A DNA stretch of 64,000 nucleotides from Trichinella spiralis. Lineage: Eukaryota; Nematoda; Enoplea; Trichinellida; Trichinellidae. Positions 42,790 to 55,419 of the stretch are shown here, piece by piece. The notes under the pieces were generated by a model that saw only the letters and a program-made list of their open reading frames with translations, did no database searches and was not told the DNA's origin. Each line of letters opens with the position of its first letter. Position 1 is the first letter of the stretch. The DNA is taken from NCBI GenBank assembly GCA_000181795.3, contig CM012955.1, positions 62,001-126,000 of the forward strand, given 5' to 3'. The translations under genes and the position numbers were made by a program.

Positions 42790-44008
42790 TCAGCTTATAT
42801 GTATATATATGTATATATATATATGTATGTATTTATTTATATATTTCTTTTCTCCTACTCTCAACAATGAAAATTAGCAAAAGGGAAGTTATCAAAAAAT
42901 TTCAACACCGTACTCAAAATTACATATAATGGAGTAAAATTTTTCACAAAACATAAATACTAATGTGCAAATAAATAATTTCTGAAAATTGGAACAATTT
43001 TATTCAACACTGATCGACAAGTTATTTGACTAAGCCAGTTTATTATGGCATGAATTTTGCTGTTATTTTTAAAATGTTTTGTCATACTGTAATTGGGAAT
43101 ATTTTTCTTTTCCTTTTCAAACTGGTCCTTCAATTCCTGATGCATAAATTAGGTCAATTTGAAAAAATAATTCTTTCTGTAAATTTAAAAAATTCATTTT
43201 TGTAAATAAAACAAAAAAATAATTGCATAAAAGCAAACAAATATTATGAATTTACACTTGTCCACTCAGGCATGAAACGAGTAGAAGAATTGTTTAAATA
43301 TGTCAAATATGTAAATGTAGAAAATTTCATAGATGTCTTTTTTGTACCTTTTTATTACATTGCTACTTATTGTAAAGGAAAACAGTTTCAGCATAATTTC
43401 ATTTCCAGATGAAATATTTTTAATAAATGTGAAATTTTGTTTGTTTGTTTTAAATATATTGAGCGTCATCAGAGAAGAACCAATTATTAGAAGAATGAAA
43501 GCAAATAATATAAAAGACAAATAAGATAATATAGGATAAGATAAGAATGGCATAAAAATTATCGGCCGTTTTGCCAAGTAGATGATGGTGAACAGGGTTT
43601 GCACAGAATCGACAAAGTTAACTCACGTAACAGTGAAACAGTAGCCATAATGAGAAATGAAAGTATCAAAGAGTACTGTAATACAGAAATGCAGAAGTGA
43701 TGCCCAAGAAACATTACGCATTTGCATTGCTGCAGGAGTAACACATCAAGTCACAGAATGGCCAAACTATGTTGGTATTTATTGCTCAAATAAAGTTATA
43801 TATATACATACAAAATGTATTTTTGTGCTATAAAAGTTCAGGGTTGCGGGCATTTTATTATCCGAATCAAAGGCTGCGTCAAACGTTACAAACATTTATT
43901 TAAATAAATGAATGTGACTATTTTAAAAGATAAGGTATATAATTGACGATTGTGCGCAACAAATTTGAAATAAATAAAAACTGACATTAATAGTTTCTTT
44001 TCTCATTT
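42790..44008. other. Intergenic between transporters and innexins
   Basis: Begins with a TATATG-rich microsatellite (about 42799-42846). Open frames at 42960-43145 and 43266-43744 show no domain and are not supported as genes. Confidence 0.45.
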
Positions 44009-45307
44009 CTACTGACTACCTGCCAGAGGCATTTTTTCTTCTTGGTACGGTGACTGGTCATTTTTATCATAATTCATGTTTTTTTTACTTTGCACTGGTG
44101 GTGGTGTTGGATGATTTTGCTTGGCGTCGTATACAGTCCACAAAGATTTGATCAGTTCTGTAGCGATGATGTCGCCTGCGTTGCTGGCAATGATACGCAA
44201 AAGGAAAACTCCATCTGGTCGAAGTTCCCGCCTGACAAATTTGCCAACACGTCTCTGCTCTGGTAGAGTGTCACTAATTTTGTCCGACACTCGCAAATAG
44301 CGGCTGATGAAATTCACTTGCATATTTTCATTAAATGAGACGAATATCCAATAGAAGAAATTCAAAAATGTGAAAATTGAAATAATGAAAAACCACCACC
44401 ACAGGAACAGGTAAATTTTTTCGTTGAACATGTTTATCATCAAAACGCATTGCACGGTCCATCGATGCAGATTGCCAAGAACTCGGACGTCGAAATCACA
44501 CATCGTCACACGCGGAAAATGACCAGACTCTTGCCATTCACGCCCATAAGCCAAATCTCTCAAAATTTCAAATCCCCAAAATGTATACTGGGCACCCAGA
44601 AATCGATTCAATATCAAAAATTGGCAGACAACATTCAATATGTAAAGAAATTTGATAAACAAGTACAGTCCAGTTACATATATACCATAATGCTTGCCGT
44701 AGATGAGAAATCCAAAAAGTTTGCCACTTGTACTCAGCTCACGTTGTAGATTAAGTGACTGACGAATATGCTGCGCTACTGTTTTTACATTCTTTTTCCT
44801 CGTTTCATGATCCATATTTCCCGCATCAACTGCCATATTTGTTATTCCAAGTACGCTTATACCTTAAAATATATCATGTTTATGTGAAAATTAATTCTAT
44901 TCACTTGAAATATAAAATGAAAATTTACCTGAATACCAATTTGTCAGTCGCCAAATCAAGCACGGTAAGTAGAATAAGAAAGCTTGTAAAGCCAGAATGA
45001 ATGGAACCCATTGATAATAACCAATTTCTCGACTATCACGTTCAACGTAATCGACAGGAATTTGGTTGGTCAACTGAAGAAAGTATGTATTTTGTACGAA
45101 GCAATAATTTTCCGTATACTGTTCCCAAGCTCCGGTAAACTGAGCCGGAACCCAACACTGGATCGGCTGACCAACGTACTGTTTTGCACTGAGAGTCAAC
45201 GAAAAGAAAGCAATTATAATTGGCGTATAATAATAGTTGACTCGGTCGACCAAATCATCGTCATTGTGTGGAGTAAGGGCTCTTAAAAAGCTGTCCACAA
45301 AAAACAT
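44009..45307 (-). CDS. Innexin (copy 1)
   Basis: Two exons, 44929-45307 and 44009-44862, phase 1 junction, 410 residues. Innexins form invertebrate gap junctions and hemichannels. Seen: short N-terminal helix, four membrane spans, the family signature YYQWVPFILAL at the start of span 2, two Cys in the first loop (QCWVPAQF and ENYC), two in the second loop (MCDFDVRVLGN and VQC), then VLMINMFNEKIYLFLWWWFF leading into span 4. The C-terminal tail is about 45 residues with a Pro-rich stretch. It sits 670 bases downstream of innexin copy 2 on the same strand, with the single intron at the same place (after the Trp/Tyr-Ser-Gly following span 2). Confidence 0.96.
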
Positions 45308-45977
45308 CGTTGCAGTTGTTCCAAAGTCTAATCTACAGCAATAAAAAAGAACAATTAAATAGTGTTCAATATTCGACTGCTGATTTTTCGAATCCAAATT
45401 ATCTCATGTCACTAGCGAATTCTCTACTTCAAATAATAACATCCTACAAAAAATTGTAATATTACATAATACTTATTATATATGATAATATACAATGCGT
45501 TTCATTTGAAATGGAATAAATAGAAAATATTGTATTTTATCGTTTCAATAGTAGACGTTACATTGTAAATAAAAATTAAAAGTCTTACCAGATGAATGAA
45601 TTTCAAACGAATGATGATTTTCAAATTTGCGTGTAAATTAACAGCACGCTAATATAAGTGGTCTGTATTCCTGAAAATTGAAGAGTGCTAAAGTGAATAA
45701 AATCAAACAAACAGTTTCATTAAATGCAATATAAGAAAATAAATGAAATGAACAATCTGTAGTCGCACTGTAATAATTGAAATTAAAATTAAACACAGTA
45801 TTAATTTACAAGAAAGAAAAAAACAGAATGTGATAACTTTCTGAATAGAAAGTGTGTATGAAAAACACACAAAATGTGCAATTCAATACATCGAAGAGGC
45901 CAATTTTTGAAATTTTATTCAACTATAATAAAAACGTGATTGATTCTTATATATATATATATATATATATATATGTT
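45308..45977. promoter_or_regulatory. Spacer between the innexin genes
   Basis: AT-rich, with an (AT)n microsatellite at 45949-45974 right beside the stop codon of copy 2. It probably holds copy 1's promoter. Confidence 0.45.
45949..45974. repeat. (AT)n microsatellite
   Basis: About 13 AT units directly downstream of the second innexin's stop codon. Confidence 0.9.
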
Positions 45978-48332
45978 TTACAGTGAACTTTCTTTGAAAT
46001 CTTCTCTACTACTGCTAGCGCTGTCATCAGTGAAAGGACCATTATTATTATTATTATTATCGCCGTAGTTTTCTAAAATTGGTTGATTTTCTTCTGACAA
46101 AGATTGATCATCGTCCATTTTCTTATGGTTGGATATTTTACGAGATAAATATCTGTTCCACAGACTGTTCACCAACTCTTTGCTGACAATTTCTCCAGAA
46201 TTTGTACCAATCAAACGCAACAAGAACATGCCGTCAGGTTGTAAGCATGTTTTGACGAAATTTTCAATATTGAGAAGAAATTCACTTTCCGACATTTCCC
46301 ACTGGTCACTGTCTTGCAAATAGCTAATCACATAGCTCCAACTAAAGCTGTCGAAAATTATTGAAGCAATCCAGCAGAGTAAATTTATAGAATTGAGAAC
46401 AGCTAAAATGACAAACCACCACCAGAAGAATAGAAATATCTTCTCATTGAACATGTTGATCATCAGCACGCATTGTACAGAATGCCGGTGAACATTGCCA
46501 AGTTCTCGAACTTCAAAATCACAAATTGTCACACGTGGAAAATTGCCCGTCTCTTCCCACTGTCGACCGTATACCAAATTGTAAAACACTCTGGCTCCCC
46601 AGAACGAATCGTCCACTCCGAGAAAATGCTGGAGCATGAAAAATAGCATAACTGCATTGATAACGTAGTAAATTTTCACAGCCAAATACAAAAGCAAAAT
46701 ATAACGCCCAGTGAACAAGTTTCGTCCATGCAAACGCGCAGACAGTACTGTAGAATGATCAAGTAGTTGGGCAATTTTGTCGACATTCTTCCGACGTGAC
46801 AACGGTTCAACATGTTCCACTATGCTAGTCATGTCACAAACCGTTTTCACGCTTATGCCTAAACACGCACGTGAGCAGCAGATGAAAAGGTAAACAAATT
46901 CCGCTTACAACTACATACATGTATATATATATACATATACATGTACACATAATTCAACAAAGACCTTTTCTATCAATAACAACAGCAGCATTTCTCATGG
47001 TCACACAGTGCAAACTGGTTCTTAGGATTTAGATTAATGCTTCAAATAAAATACCATTTCAAAACGCTACATTTGGCAACAAACTGTGCAGAACATCAAA
47101 CAACTCTTACACACACACACACACACACATATATATATGCAAATGTGCACTAGCTAACTAACTATTATTGATTGGTTAATTAAACAAAAAATGATTCAAC
47201 TATTTTTCTAATGATTCATTTCTACATTTTACAACTGAAACAAATATCCATCCATTCATCCATCGATCCCAATTTTGCATGATTCATTTTGAATCATCAT
47301 TCTGTAAAGATTGCCTGCATTAATGTTGTCAGTGAATCACTTTGCACAAACAAAATATTCTCGAAACGTCTGCAATTAAAATTGAAAAGTACAATGCATG
47401 CAATGTATATGTTTTGTGAAATTTAAAGTAAAAAAGAAATATTAATTCGAACTGTTTTTCTGTTTTGGCTTTTTCTCTTGTACAACTGTTGAACAACAAT
47501 GTGATAGTACACATGCACACAATCGGTTGTTAACAATACAGAAAATGTTCAGCAGCAATTTTGATAAGAAAAAAATATATATATATTATTCCCTTTAAAA
47601 TTGTGCAGTATGAAATGTTGAATATAATTAAAATTTACAATCGGCTGCAACATCGTTTTTACAAAATTGCTAACATATAGATCAAGGTTGCCAATAATGA
47701 CTAAATTATATTCAAATTAGAAAAATTTTCTCAAATTAATTAATAAAGTTTAAAAAAATGTGCTAAAAGAGGTTGTTAAGATAATTTTGCCGAATAACAA
47801 TTAATGATGACAACAATTGAAGTTGATAATAATCGAAATATCGGTGCCGGTTCAACGTCACTAAGCCTGACCTGCAACTGACAATGGAAAAGTTTGTATA
47901 GAACTTACCAGAATGCATGTTCAGTGCACGCCAAAATGCCATCGGCATCCAAAAGCAGACGGCAACTAAAGCTAGAATAAATGGAACCCATTGGTAATAT
48001 CCAATTAAACGTTCCTCACGTTTTTCGACACTTTCTGGAATATCTATTGGGCTTCGGATTAAATCCCAATAATTTTTCAGCGGCACTGATTTTGTAAACG
48101 GTAAAAAGTAGGTATTTTGTACGTAACAGTAATCTAATGAATACTGAATCCACCATCCTTTGAAATAAGCAGGAAACCAACACTGTATTGGAGTACCAAC
48201 AAACGACCATCCACTGACCAAAACTGCAAAACAGACAGTTCCAATGACAGTGTAAAAAGAATTCAATCTGTCAATGAAGTCACAATCTCGATACGGTTTT
48301 ATCGACGATAAATACTGTGTGAGCTTATCCAT
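45978..48332 (-). CDS. Innexin (copy 2)
   Basis: Two exons, 47909-48332 and 45978-46858, phase 1 junction, 434 residues; the intron is about 1.05 kb and contains (CA)n and (TA)n microsatellites. Signature YYQWVPFILALVAV, first-loop Cys (QCWFPAYF and DYC), second-loop Cys (ICDFEVRELGN and VQC), then MINMFNEKIFLFFWWWF. The C-terminal tail is longer than in copy 1 and ends in an acidic Ser-rich stretch with a run of six Asn encoded by an ATT/AAT repeat. Differences in tail and in the first-loop insertion (an extra segment before the signature with SPIDIPE) suggest the two duplicates have diverged in regulation or partner choice. Confidence 0.96.
47109..47138. repeat. (CA)n-(TA)n compound microsatellite
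   Basis: About ten CA units followed by TA units, inside the intron of innexin copy 2. Confidence 0.9.
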
Positions 48333-50893
48333 GACGAATGATTATATATTACACTGGATTGTATTGTATTGTATCAAGATGTAGAAATAGAATTGTATCC
48401 CCTCAGATGTAGAAAACAGAAAGTTGGAGAAATGTTAGTTGTAATATTTGAATACCGCAATTGAACAACACCGCCGTGCCGCAGCTTCGAACATGTCAAA
48501 CTGGTCAACTGCTGCCACGCCAAGTCAACAATTTGATACTACCATTCATCGACGTCGACGCTAAAATTTGGTCATCGATGAACTTTCCACAGCGCCATCT
48601 ATTTTCAGTGAAAAACTTCAGTGAAAAAATTAAAATTAATATTTACATTTCTCAATTTAAATATTAACTATTTTGCCTGTATTCATTTAAATTATTATTT
48701 TCTTTTTTCAATCCTATTTATCAATTTTGTTCTGTTTGTGTTTCTTTTTTGCCATTTGTTCATCCATTTCAAAACTGTACCGTAACACTTCCTTCTTTCG
48801 TATCACATTATTGATCTATACTGTGTGTTGTTTATTGTTCGTTTTGTTTATTTTACTGAAACAAGTGAAACAATTTTATGCAAAACTGGCATTTATAATT
48901 TGTGTATTTTCTTTATCAAAGCAAATTTATAAAATTGTTCAACTGAAATCAAAACCATCAACAAGCGTTTATTAACGTTTGAAGATTCATCATTTTTTTC
49001 ACTCCATTTCTTATTTGAACATTAAGTAATATTGCAATAAATTTCATCTTGCCTTTTATAACAAAAGCTTCGATGATTCAACACTGTGAATGGCAACTTT
49101 CCATCTCTCGAATTGTTTTTCTTTGAACAATGCAACACATTCAACTCTGCATACTTTTCCTTGCAAATTTTATACATTACTTTTCAAAAACAACTAAAAT
49201 ATAAATCATCTTTTTTTTCCAAATTGTAGTTTCATTTTTCGTTCAATATATATATATATATATATATATATACGATAATCTTATTTTCCAACAAATTATA
49301 CCATCTGTAATGTGTGTTTTATTTTTCATTTCTCCATTCAAACATATGAAAAGCAAAATAGAAACATCGTCATATCTTCAAACACATCTGAAACAACAAA
49401 ATAAATAAAAAACAATGTTTTGGCAACAATATTATTTTTAATTTAAATTTTTACATTCTTCTGTTCAACATTCGTCATGAATGACACTTTTCTCTTCGAA
49501 ATATTATTATTCCTCATTTTACTTACGAATCTACTTTTATCACAAGTATTTCTGTAAGTTGTTCAATAATTTATTACAAAAATCTGACAAAATATTCAAT
49601 CACCTCATACGTTCAACCGCTGCTTGCCCTTCGTGGAATTTTTAGTTTTTCACAAAACATGCAAAACTATTTTAAATTTGCGTTCTTTCACAAATTAGCA
49701 ACATCTTTACATAAATTTTTTTTCAAATATTATTTGTTTGCAACAATCATTTTCAGCGTCTGACGATGAGAAGCTGCTTTTTTATCTTTCGACAACGTTT
49801 TGTCTTTTCAACGCAAACAACGATATTATCAAACGGAATAAATTTAAATTTAGAACTTATCATGTTTGCAATCTTCGACTTGGTTCAAATGTAACTAATC
49901 TTTTTTTTTGTACCTTCTCACTAAATATTTTTTCACTTTTATTCAAAATTTCAACTATGCTTCATTTGCACTTGATTTTCATTATCTCAATCTACAGTTT
50001 CATTGTAATACATTTATCATGCTTAATTTGATCTGTATAGATATACAAATGTGCAGATGCACGGATTTTTTTTCTCATGTTTATAATTTAAAACGAAAAT
50101 CCGTCTCTGTATTAAATTTTCCAAAAAATAAATTAATGAATTTTTCGAGCCAAAGCTTGAATCTCAAATTTAAATTTTTAAAAATTACTTTTTGTTTTCC
50201 AATATGAAAAGAAGCAACAATCATATTAATTTATTCAGCTTTGTTATTGTAATTGTTTTTCATTTTCAATTTTTTTCTAATTATCAATAATCAGCAAAAT
50301 GAAATGAAAAATATTTCATAATGACCATAATATAGTGATCAATTTTGCAATTTAAAAAATATTTATTCTTCCAACAAAACAGAAAAAACATCTCCATTTA
50401 ATACGTGTAAAGTTAAAATTTGGACATAATTATGAATAAAGAAGATGACTTTTGCTATAAATTATAACTAATAATATTGATTCATCAAAAATTTTGTGCA
50501 CAGATGACAGATCACGTCCTACAGTTGCAAGCTGTCAACGGCCCGATTAACCGGTATTGGAAAGGCATCGATATTGGACGTTACCTTTGCTTCTGTTTTA
50601 ATGTACATTTGCACAAATACCTTTGACCCCAATCATAGCCACAGGTTTCACCAGTTTTTCATACCATTCCAACTCCATTACGCTATACAACCTGCCAAAT
50701 AACCAAAACGATTGATTCAACCAGAACAATTTCTGAAAGATAACCTTTGGTAATTTTTAAACATTAAACATGAATTATAATAATAATTCATCATTTATTT
50801 GTTTGCAATTTGTCCAGTTCGGTTTCTATTCGTTTTCATATTTTCATATTAAATAATAATCTCATTTTACCTTTTTTAGAATTCTAGAAAAAT
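48333..50893. other. Long intergenic region between innexin 2 and RhoGAP
   Basis: Mostly AT-rich with weak Phe/Leu-rich frames. Contains an (AT)n run at 49246-49272 and one coding-looking, less AT-rich block at about 50505-50750 (see findings). No gene is firmly supported. Confidence 0.4.
49246..49272. repeat. (AT)n microsatellite
   Basis: About 13 AT units in intergenic DNA. Confidence 0.9.
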
Positions 50894-53130
50894 ATGAATA
50901 AAGAAAGTGAAAAATATTTAAAAGAAGGGCGAATATCATTTGTATCGGTAAGCTTCGTAGATGAAATATTGCATTTTCTCTTTCTCTTAATGTTACTAAT
51001 TTATTTATTTATTTATTACACTGGATATTTTCCAAATACTGCTGTTGACAGCCATTTGCTCATTGTTATGCGTATTTTATTCAAATATACAACTGAATAT
51101 TTTTGTTGCATATTTATAGATATTGGTTGCAATCGAATTTAAATTTTGTTTTCTCTTTTCTTTTACTTTTTAGGCTGATCGGATAGAAGAAAGATATGTA
51201 TTTTTATTTACAGATACAATTCTTATTGCAAAAGAAAAGTATGTAGGAAAATCTCAGTCATAAAGTTGAATCAATCATTGTTATCATCAGCATTTTAGAG
51301 CATTAAATACATTTTGCCTTAAAGAAAAGATGCATTTAAAAGAGATATGGATTAGTGAAAAAGGTATGGAATCGATCTCAGATTGTTTCAGACGATCTGA
51401 TTCATGCTTCATAATTGGATGGCCTGGGAAAAATTTTATATTAGAATTTTCGTGAGTTTACGTACCGAATTATGTTGCATACAATGTTCAACTTAGATCA
51501 TAAAAACATGCATATTCAATATTATAGATGTCCAGAAGAAAAGAATAATTGGCTTGCTATATTGAAAACGTCAATTTTGCATGAAAAATTAAAAGAACGG
51601 CCCAGAAAAGCGTTGGTTACTGTACAATTTGCATCAGCAGATGAAACTTGGGTAACTTGTCAATATCGTTTTATATGATAATTTGATTATTATTAATTTT
51701 TTCTCAATAGAGCAAAGAACTGTTGATTGATAATCTACTGACTTCATCTGATCTTATAAAAGAATTGAGTTATGATTTTCATTTATCCGATACAGATTCA
51801 CTTCAATTATTTTACACTACAGAACAACATACTACACCTGTACCGTTGGAAGGTATAAAATGAAAAATTCTTATAAAACTAAACAATATTCATTTTCTAT
51901 TCCAAGATTTCGAAATTCCGTATGAATTTTACATTTTGGATCTAAAGTCACTATACCAAAGTAGCAACAGTTTGTCTGATTGCAATGACAGTGTACGTAA
52001 AAGAAGATTTGGAAGTGGAATTTTCCTTTTAAAGCCTAAAATAGGTAAATTATTTTTTTTACAACAGTTGAATTTAAATTTTATTAAAATATATATGTTA
52101 TGGATTGTTTTCCGATTACTTTCAAATATACTGAATTTGTCAGAGAAGGAATAATTTAAACTGTTCAACTGCTCACGTTAGATAATGCGAGAAATCGTAA
52201 AACAGCAAGCAGTTATGCTAGTCAAATGATGATACATTGGAAAAAGAAAAGCAACAATTCCAACAAGCATGTTGGATCATTGCAATTTCGAAGACAGGGG
52301 AAATTTTTTGGAAAACCCCTGGCAACAATGGTCACTGATCAAACCATGTGTCCAATGCTTGAAGTATTGAAATAATTATATAATGGATTTGCATATTTGT
52401 TGTTTTGTTTTATAAATTTTCAGAAAATATTTGATCATCTTTACAAAAGTGGAATAACAACGGAAGGTATTTTTCGAAAACCACCAAAGCAGATAACATT
52501 TCGTGAAGTCAGAGAGCAAATTGATGCAGGAATAGATGTCAACGTGGATCGTTTATCGCCTACTGTCAGCGCATCATTATTAAAAGTACAAAAAAATAAA
52601 TTTATGCTTATTTTTTTCTTTTCATAATTTTACATTTCAGGAATTTTTACGTTTGTTACCTGACAGTCTTTTCACTTCGTCTTGTCTTGATAAATGGCTA
52701 TCATTGAGCCTTTTGACCGATAATTATACAAAACTGCAAACTGCTCAAAAGTATTATTTTTTCCTTTGTTTATTTATTTCAAAAAATATTCACATTTTAA
52801 AATGTGATGATGATGTTGCATTTTTGTAGATTAATATCAAATCTTCCAGCTGCAAATAAATTTCTGTTGAACAATTTGATGTGCTTGTGTTACTGTATTG
52901 TTGAAAACTGTGCTGCAAATCACATGGACAGTTACAGTTTGTCGATTTGTCTTGGACCTGGACTTTTTCATCCCGCCAAACAGAATACAAATCTTTGTAC
53001 TGTAAATGCAAGACGAATAGCAGAAGTAACCAAATTTATAATAGATAAGTAAGTGTTGTTATTATTTTTGAACATTCATCTATATCACAGGGTTGTCGGT
53101 TTCGTTTTTAAGTGTCAATACTCTTTTTGA
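50894..53130 (+). CDS. PH-RhoGAP protein, ARHGAP20-like
   Basis: Eleven exons in phase: 50894-50947, 51174-51238, 51299-51451, 51528-51651, 51711-51852, 51907-52044, 52182-52363, 52424-52585, 52641-52750, 52830-53048 and 53091-53130; about 462 residues. Order: a PH domain (ERYVFLFTDTILIAKEK through CPEEKNNWLAILKTSI); a possible Ras-association-like region (about 115-215); then a RhoGAP domain beginning GKFFGKPL, with the Arg finger in EGIFRK, ASLLKEFLRLLPDSL, and NHMDSYSLSICLGPGLFHP. It should speed GTP hydrolysis on a Rho-family GTPase. The PH-RA-RhoGAP order resembles ARHGAP20. Human ARHGAP20 is far longer C-terminally, while here the frame stops soon after the RhoGAP domain. The first exon is only 18 codons and follows acceptor-like TTCTAG, so upstream exons may be missing. 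Confidence 0.85.
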
Positions 53131-53540
53131 AAATGCGATTCGAATATTTATTGGAAAAAGTTCAGACGTTCGAAAATTATGTTCAGATAATGAACAGCAA
53201 AACGATACACGTAAAATCAACTTCGAAATTAATACATATCTATCTATATAATTGTTTTTTTAATATTAAAACTTTTATTTCAGATGAATCGAATCAAAAA
53301 CAAATTTTAGCATTATGATCATTCCCATCATCCATCATATTGGCTCTAAATGATCAACTGAAAACAGTGTAATTTCATTATCGTTATGTGACTTGCAGTA
53401 TTAGAAGAAAAATGTTTCCCTTATTATAATGGCTGAAAAACGATATCCGAAATATTTGTTGCGTTTTACAATTTCATGCTTTCTCATCAAAGAGAACAAT
53501 CATTTTATAATATTCCAATTAATATATTTACATCTCCATC
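53131..53540. other. Convergent intergenic region RhoGAP / PPCS
   Basis: 3' flanks of two convergent genes; a short plus frame at 53112-53318 has no domain. Confidence 0.45.
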
Positions 53541-54951
53541 TCATGTTCTACAACCTTTTATTGTTTTTTCATGATGGTCGATGACCTTCTGTACGACCAG
53601 TTTCTCAATTCGAACGCCATTCATAACTTCAACTGGTGACAGTTGAATTACTTCAACATCATCTTTGCTTACTAAATATACTTGATGATATCTCGTATGA
53701 AGAATATTTCCAATAACGAGCTCAAATAAATAAATAAATAAATAAATAAATACTCAAGGCAAAAATAAAAAAAGTTCCATTACTTGATTTGAATTTACAT
53801 CCAGAGCTTCTTTGCATTTCGCAATCAAAGTATTCGAATCGGTTTCAAGCTGAAACATGAATAATAACAATATTATATGCAACAAATATGTTTCAATAAA
53901 ATTTCAATTAGTTAAAATAAGCCCGAGTAAAAAATGTTCCTTTCAATACCTTAAACGAAACAATATATGCTTCACGATTCATTTCTACCAAATTTTTCAA
54001 CAATTTCGGCACAGGAGTTAGACATAGGTTCAACGTTTTCTGAGATGATCTCATTTTATGTATGGGCTAAAATGAAACATCAATATTCAAGTATAAATAT
54101 TACTTTTTTTCAAAATGTAATATTATATACAATTTACCAATTGATCTTCAGGAATGTAATAATCGGATACCGCTGCTGCTAGGTACATAACAAGTTTCTC
54201 TTTTAAAACGGACAACTTTTTCGAAATAAATAATAATTTTCCAAGATAGTCGGTAACTGTTTCAAACTCTAATAAAATTAGCCGTCCTTCATATTGTGCT
54301 TTGTGAAGTGATTCAACGGCAGCAGCAAATCCAGGCAATTTTTCATCATCAACTATTACAATAAACCAATATTATTAGTTTAAAACGAATTGCGACGACA
54401 TTTTTACCAAACAAAACACCACTTAATATGCGTTGAAGTTCTTTAAATATTCAAAAACGTACAATATTAAAGTAATATTTTATAAACAACTAACCCACAG
54501 CAACTGATGTGTTGTCCTTTTTCCATACATGTAAACTCTCTAAGAGTTTCTTTTCGTCACTAAGATATTGTGCATAAGGAGTGAAGCTATTCGATCGATA
54601 CAGAAATATAACAGAATATCCATTCTGAAGAAAATATCTAAAACAATGCATAATATATTTTATTATATTGAAAGATAAATGTCAAACTAACTCTGCCGAA
54701 AAAGAACCTCGTGTTCCTGTACTGAAGTTTTCAATAAAGCGCACGGCATTTTTTTCTAAAGGTGCCATTGTACCACCGGACTAGAAGTATTTCAAATAAG
54801 CTTGTTATCGCAAAATAATTTCCATTTTAAATACTGTTATGAGGGCAACTTTACTGTTTGGATGAGACGCGTGAGTGTTGCAAAATGAATCCAACATAAA
54901 TGCCAACTTTTCTTCCAAAGCTTCATTTATCATAAACGTTTCCATTTTCAT
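53541..54951 (-). CDS. PPCS: Phosphopantothenate-cysteine ligase
   Basis: Seven exons in phase: 54835-54951, 54692-54780, 54495-54637, 54138-54352, 53950-54066, 53784-53849 and 53541-53720; 308 residues (human 311). PPCS joins cysteine to 4'-phosphopantothenate, the second step of coenzyme A synthesis, in the cytosol. Matches: [16 protein letters not shown] with the nucleotide loop, [30 protein letters not shown], the catalytic-core [37 protein letters not shown], and AYIVSFKLETD near the cofactor-binding end. The last intron ends in an (AAAT)n microsatellite that doubles as its polypyrimidine tract. Divergent promoter with the DIPK1-like gene, 468 bases apart. Confidence 0.95.
53723..53751. 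repeat. (AAAT)n microsatellite at a splice acceptor
   Basis: About seven AAAT units on the plus strand; on the minus strand they read (TTTA)n and run into TTTGAG, the acceptor of the last PPCS exon. Confidence 0.85.
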
Positions 54952-55419
54952 ATGTGTGATTATCTTGAATTTCAATTATGTAATGTTTGATCTAAAAAAA
55001 TAACACAGAAAAATGATTTTTCTCGTTTTATAAATATTTTTCAAATGTTGTTTCCAATTTTCCAATATACGTTGATGGCTAAAAATATCACCTATAATTA
55101 TCGTATACTTTGATTTTCAAGAACAAACTGTTTCATATTAAATACTTTACAGTAAAAAGATGCGAAACAAGCAAAAACTTGTTTGTCATATTACTATATA
55201 TATCGATGAAATATGCGATGCTTGGCTTCAAACTGCCCTATTTTTATGGTTATAGAAACTTGAAGATCACATTTATTGTAAAAAGATACTTTTAGAATAT
55301 ATTTGCTATATTTGGGTATTTGTATAATTTTTTTAATCTTCACTTAAAATGCGCTTGAGTAGAACTTTCAAATTTTCAAATCTGATAAACATTGTTTACA
55401 TTTTATGGTGTGAATAAGA
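54952..55419. promoter_or_regulatory. Divergent promoter region PPCS / DIPK1-like
   Basis: 468 bases between two genes that face away from each other; AT-rich, no specific motif recognised. Confidence 0.45.

Noticed and set aside
42960..43744. Several 60-110 residue frames between transporters and innexins
   Set aside because: Low-complexity Phe/Ile/Lys content, no splice-phase partners and no domain.
49738..50207. Phe/Leu-rich plus-strand frames
   Set aside because: AT-driven composition, no recognisable membrane protein family, no start context or splice partners.
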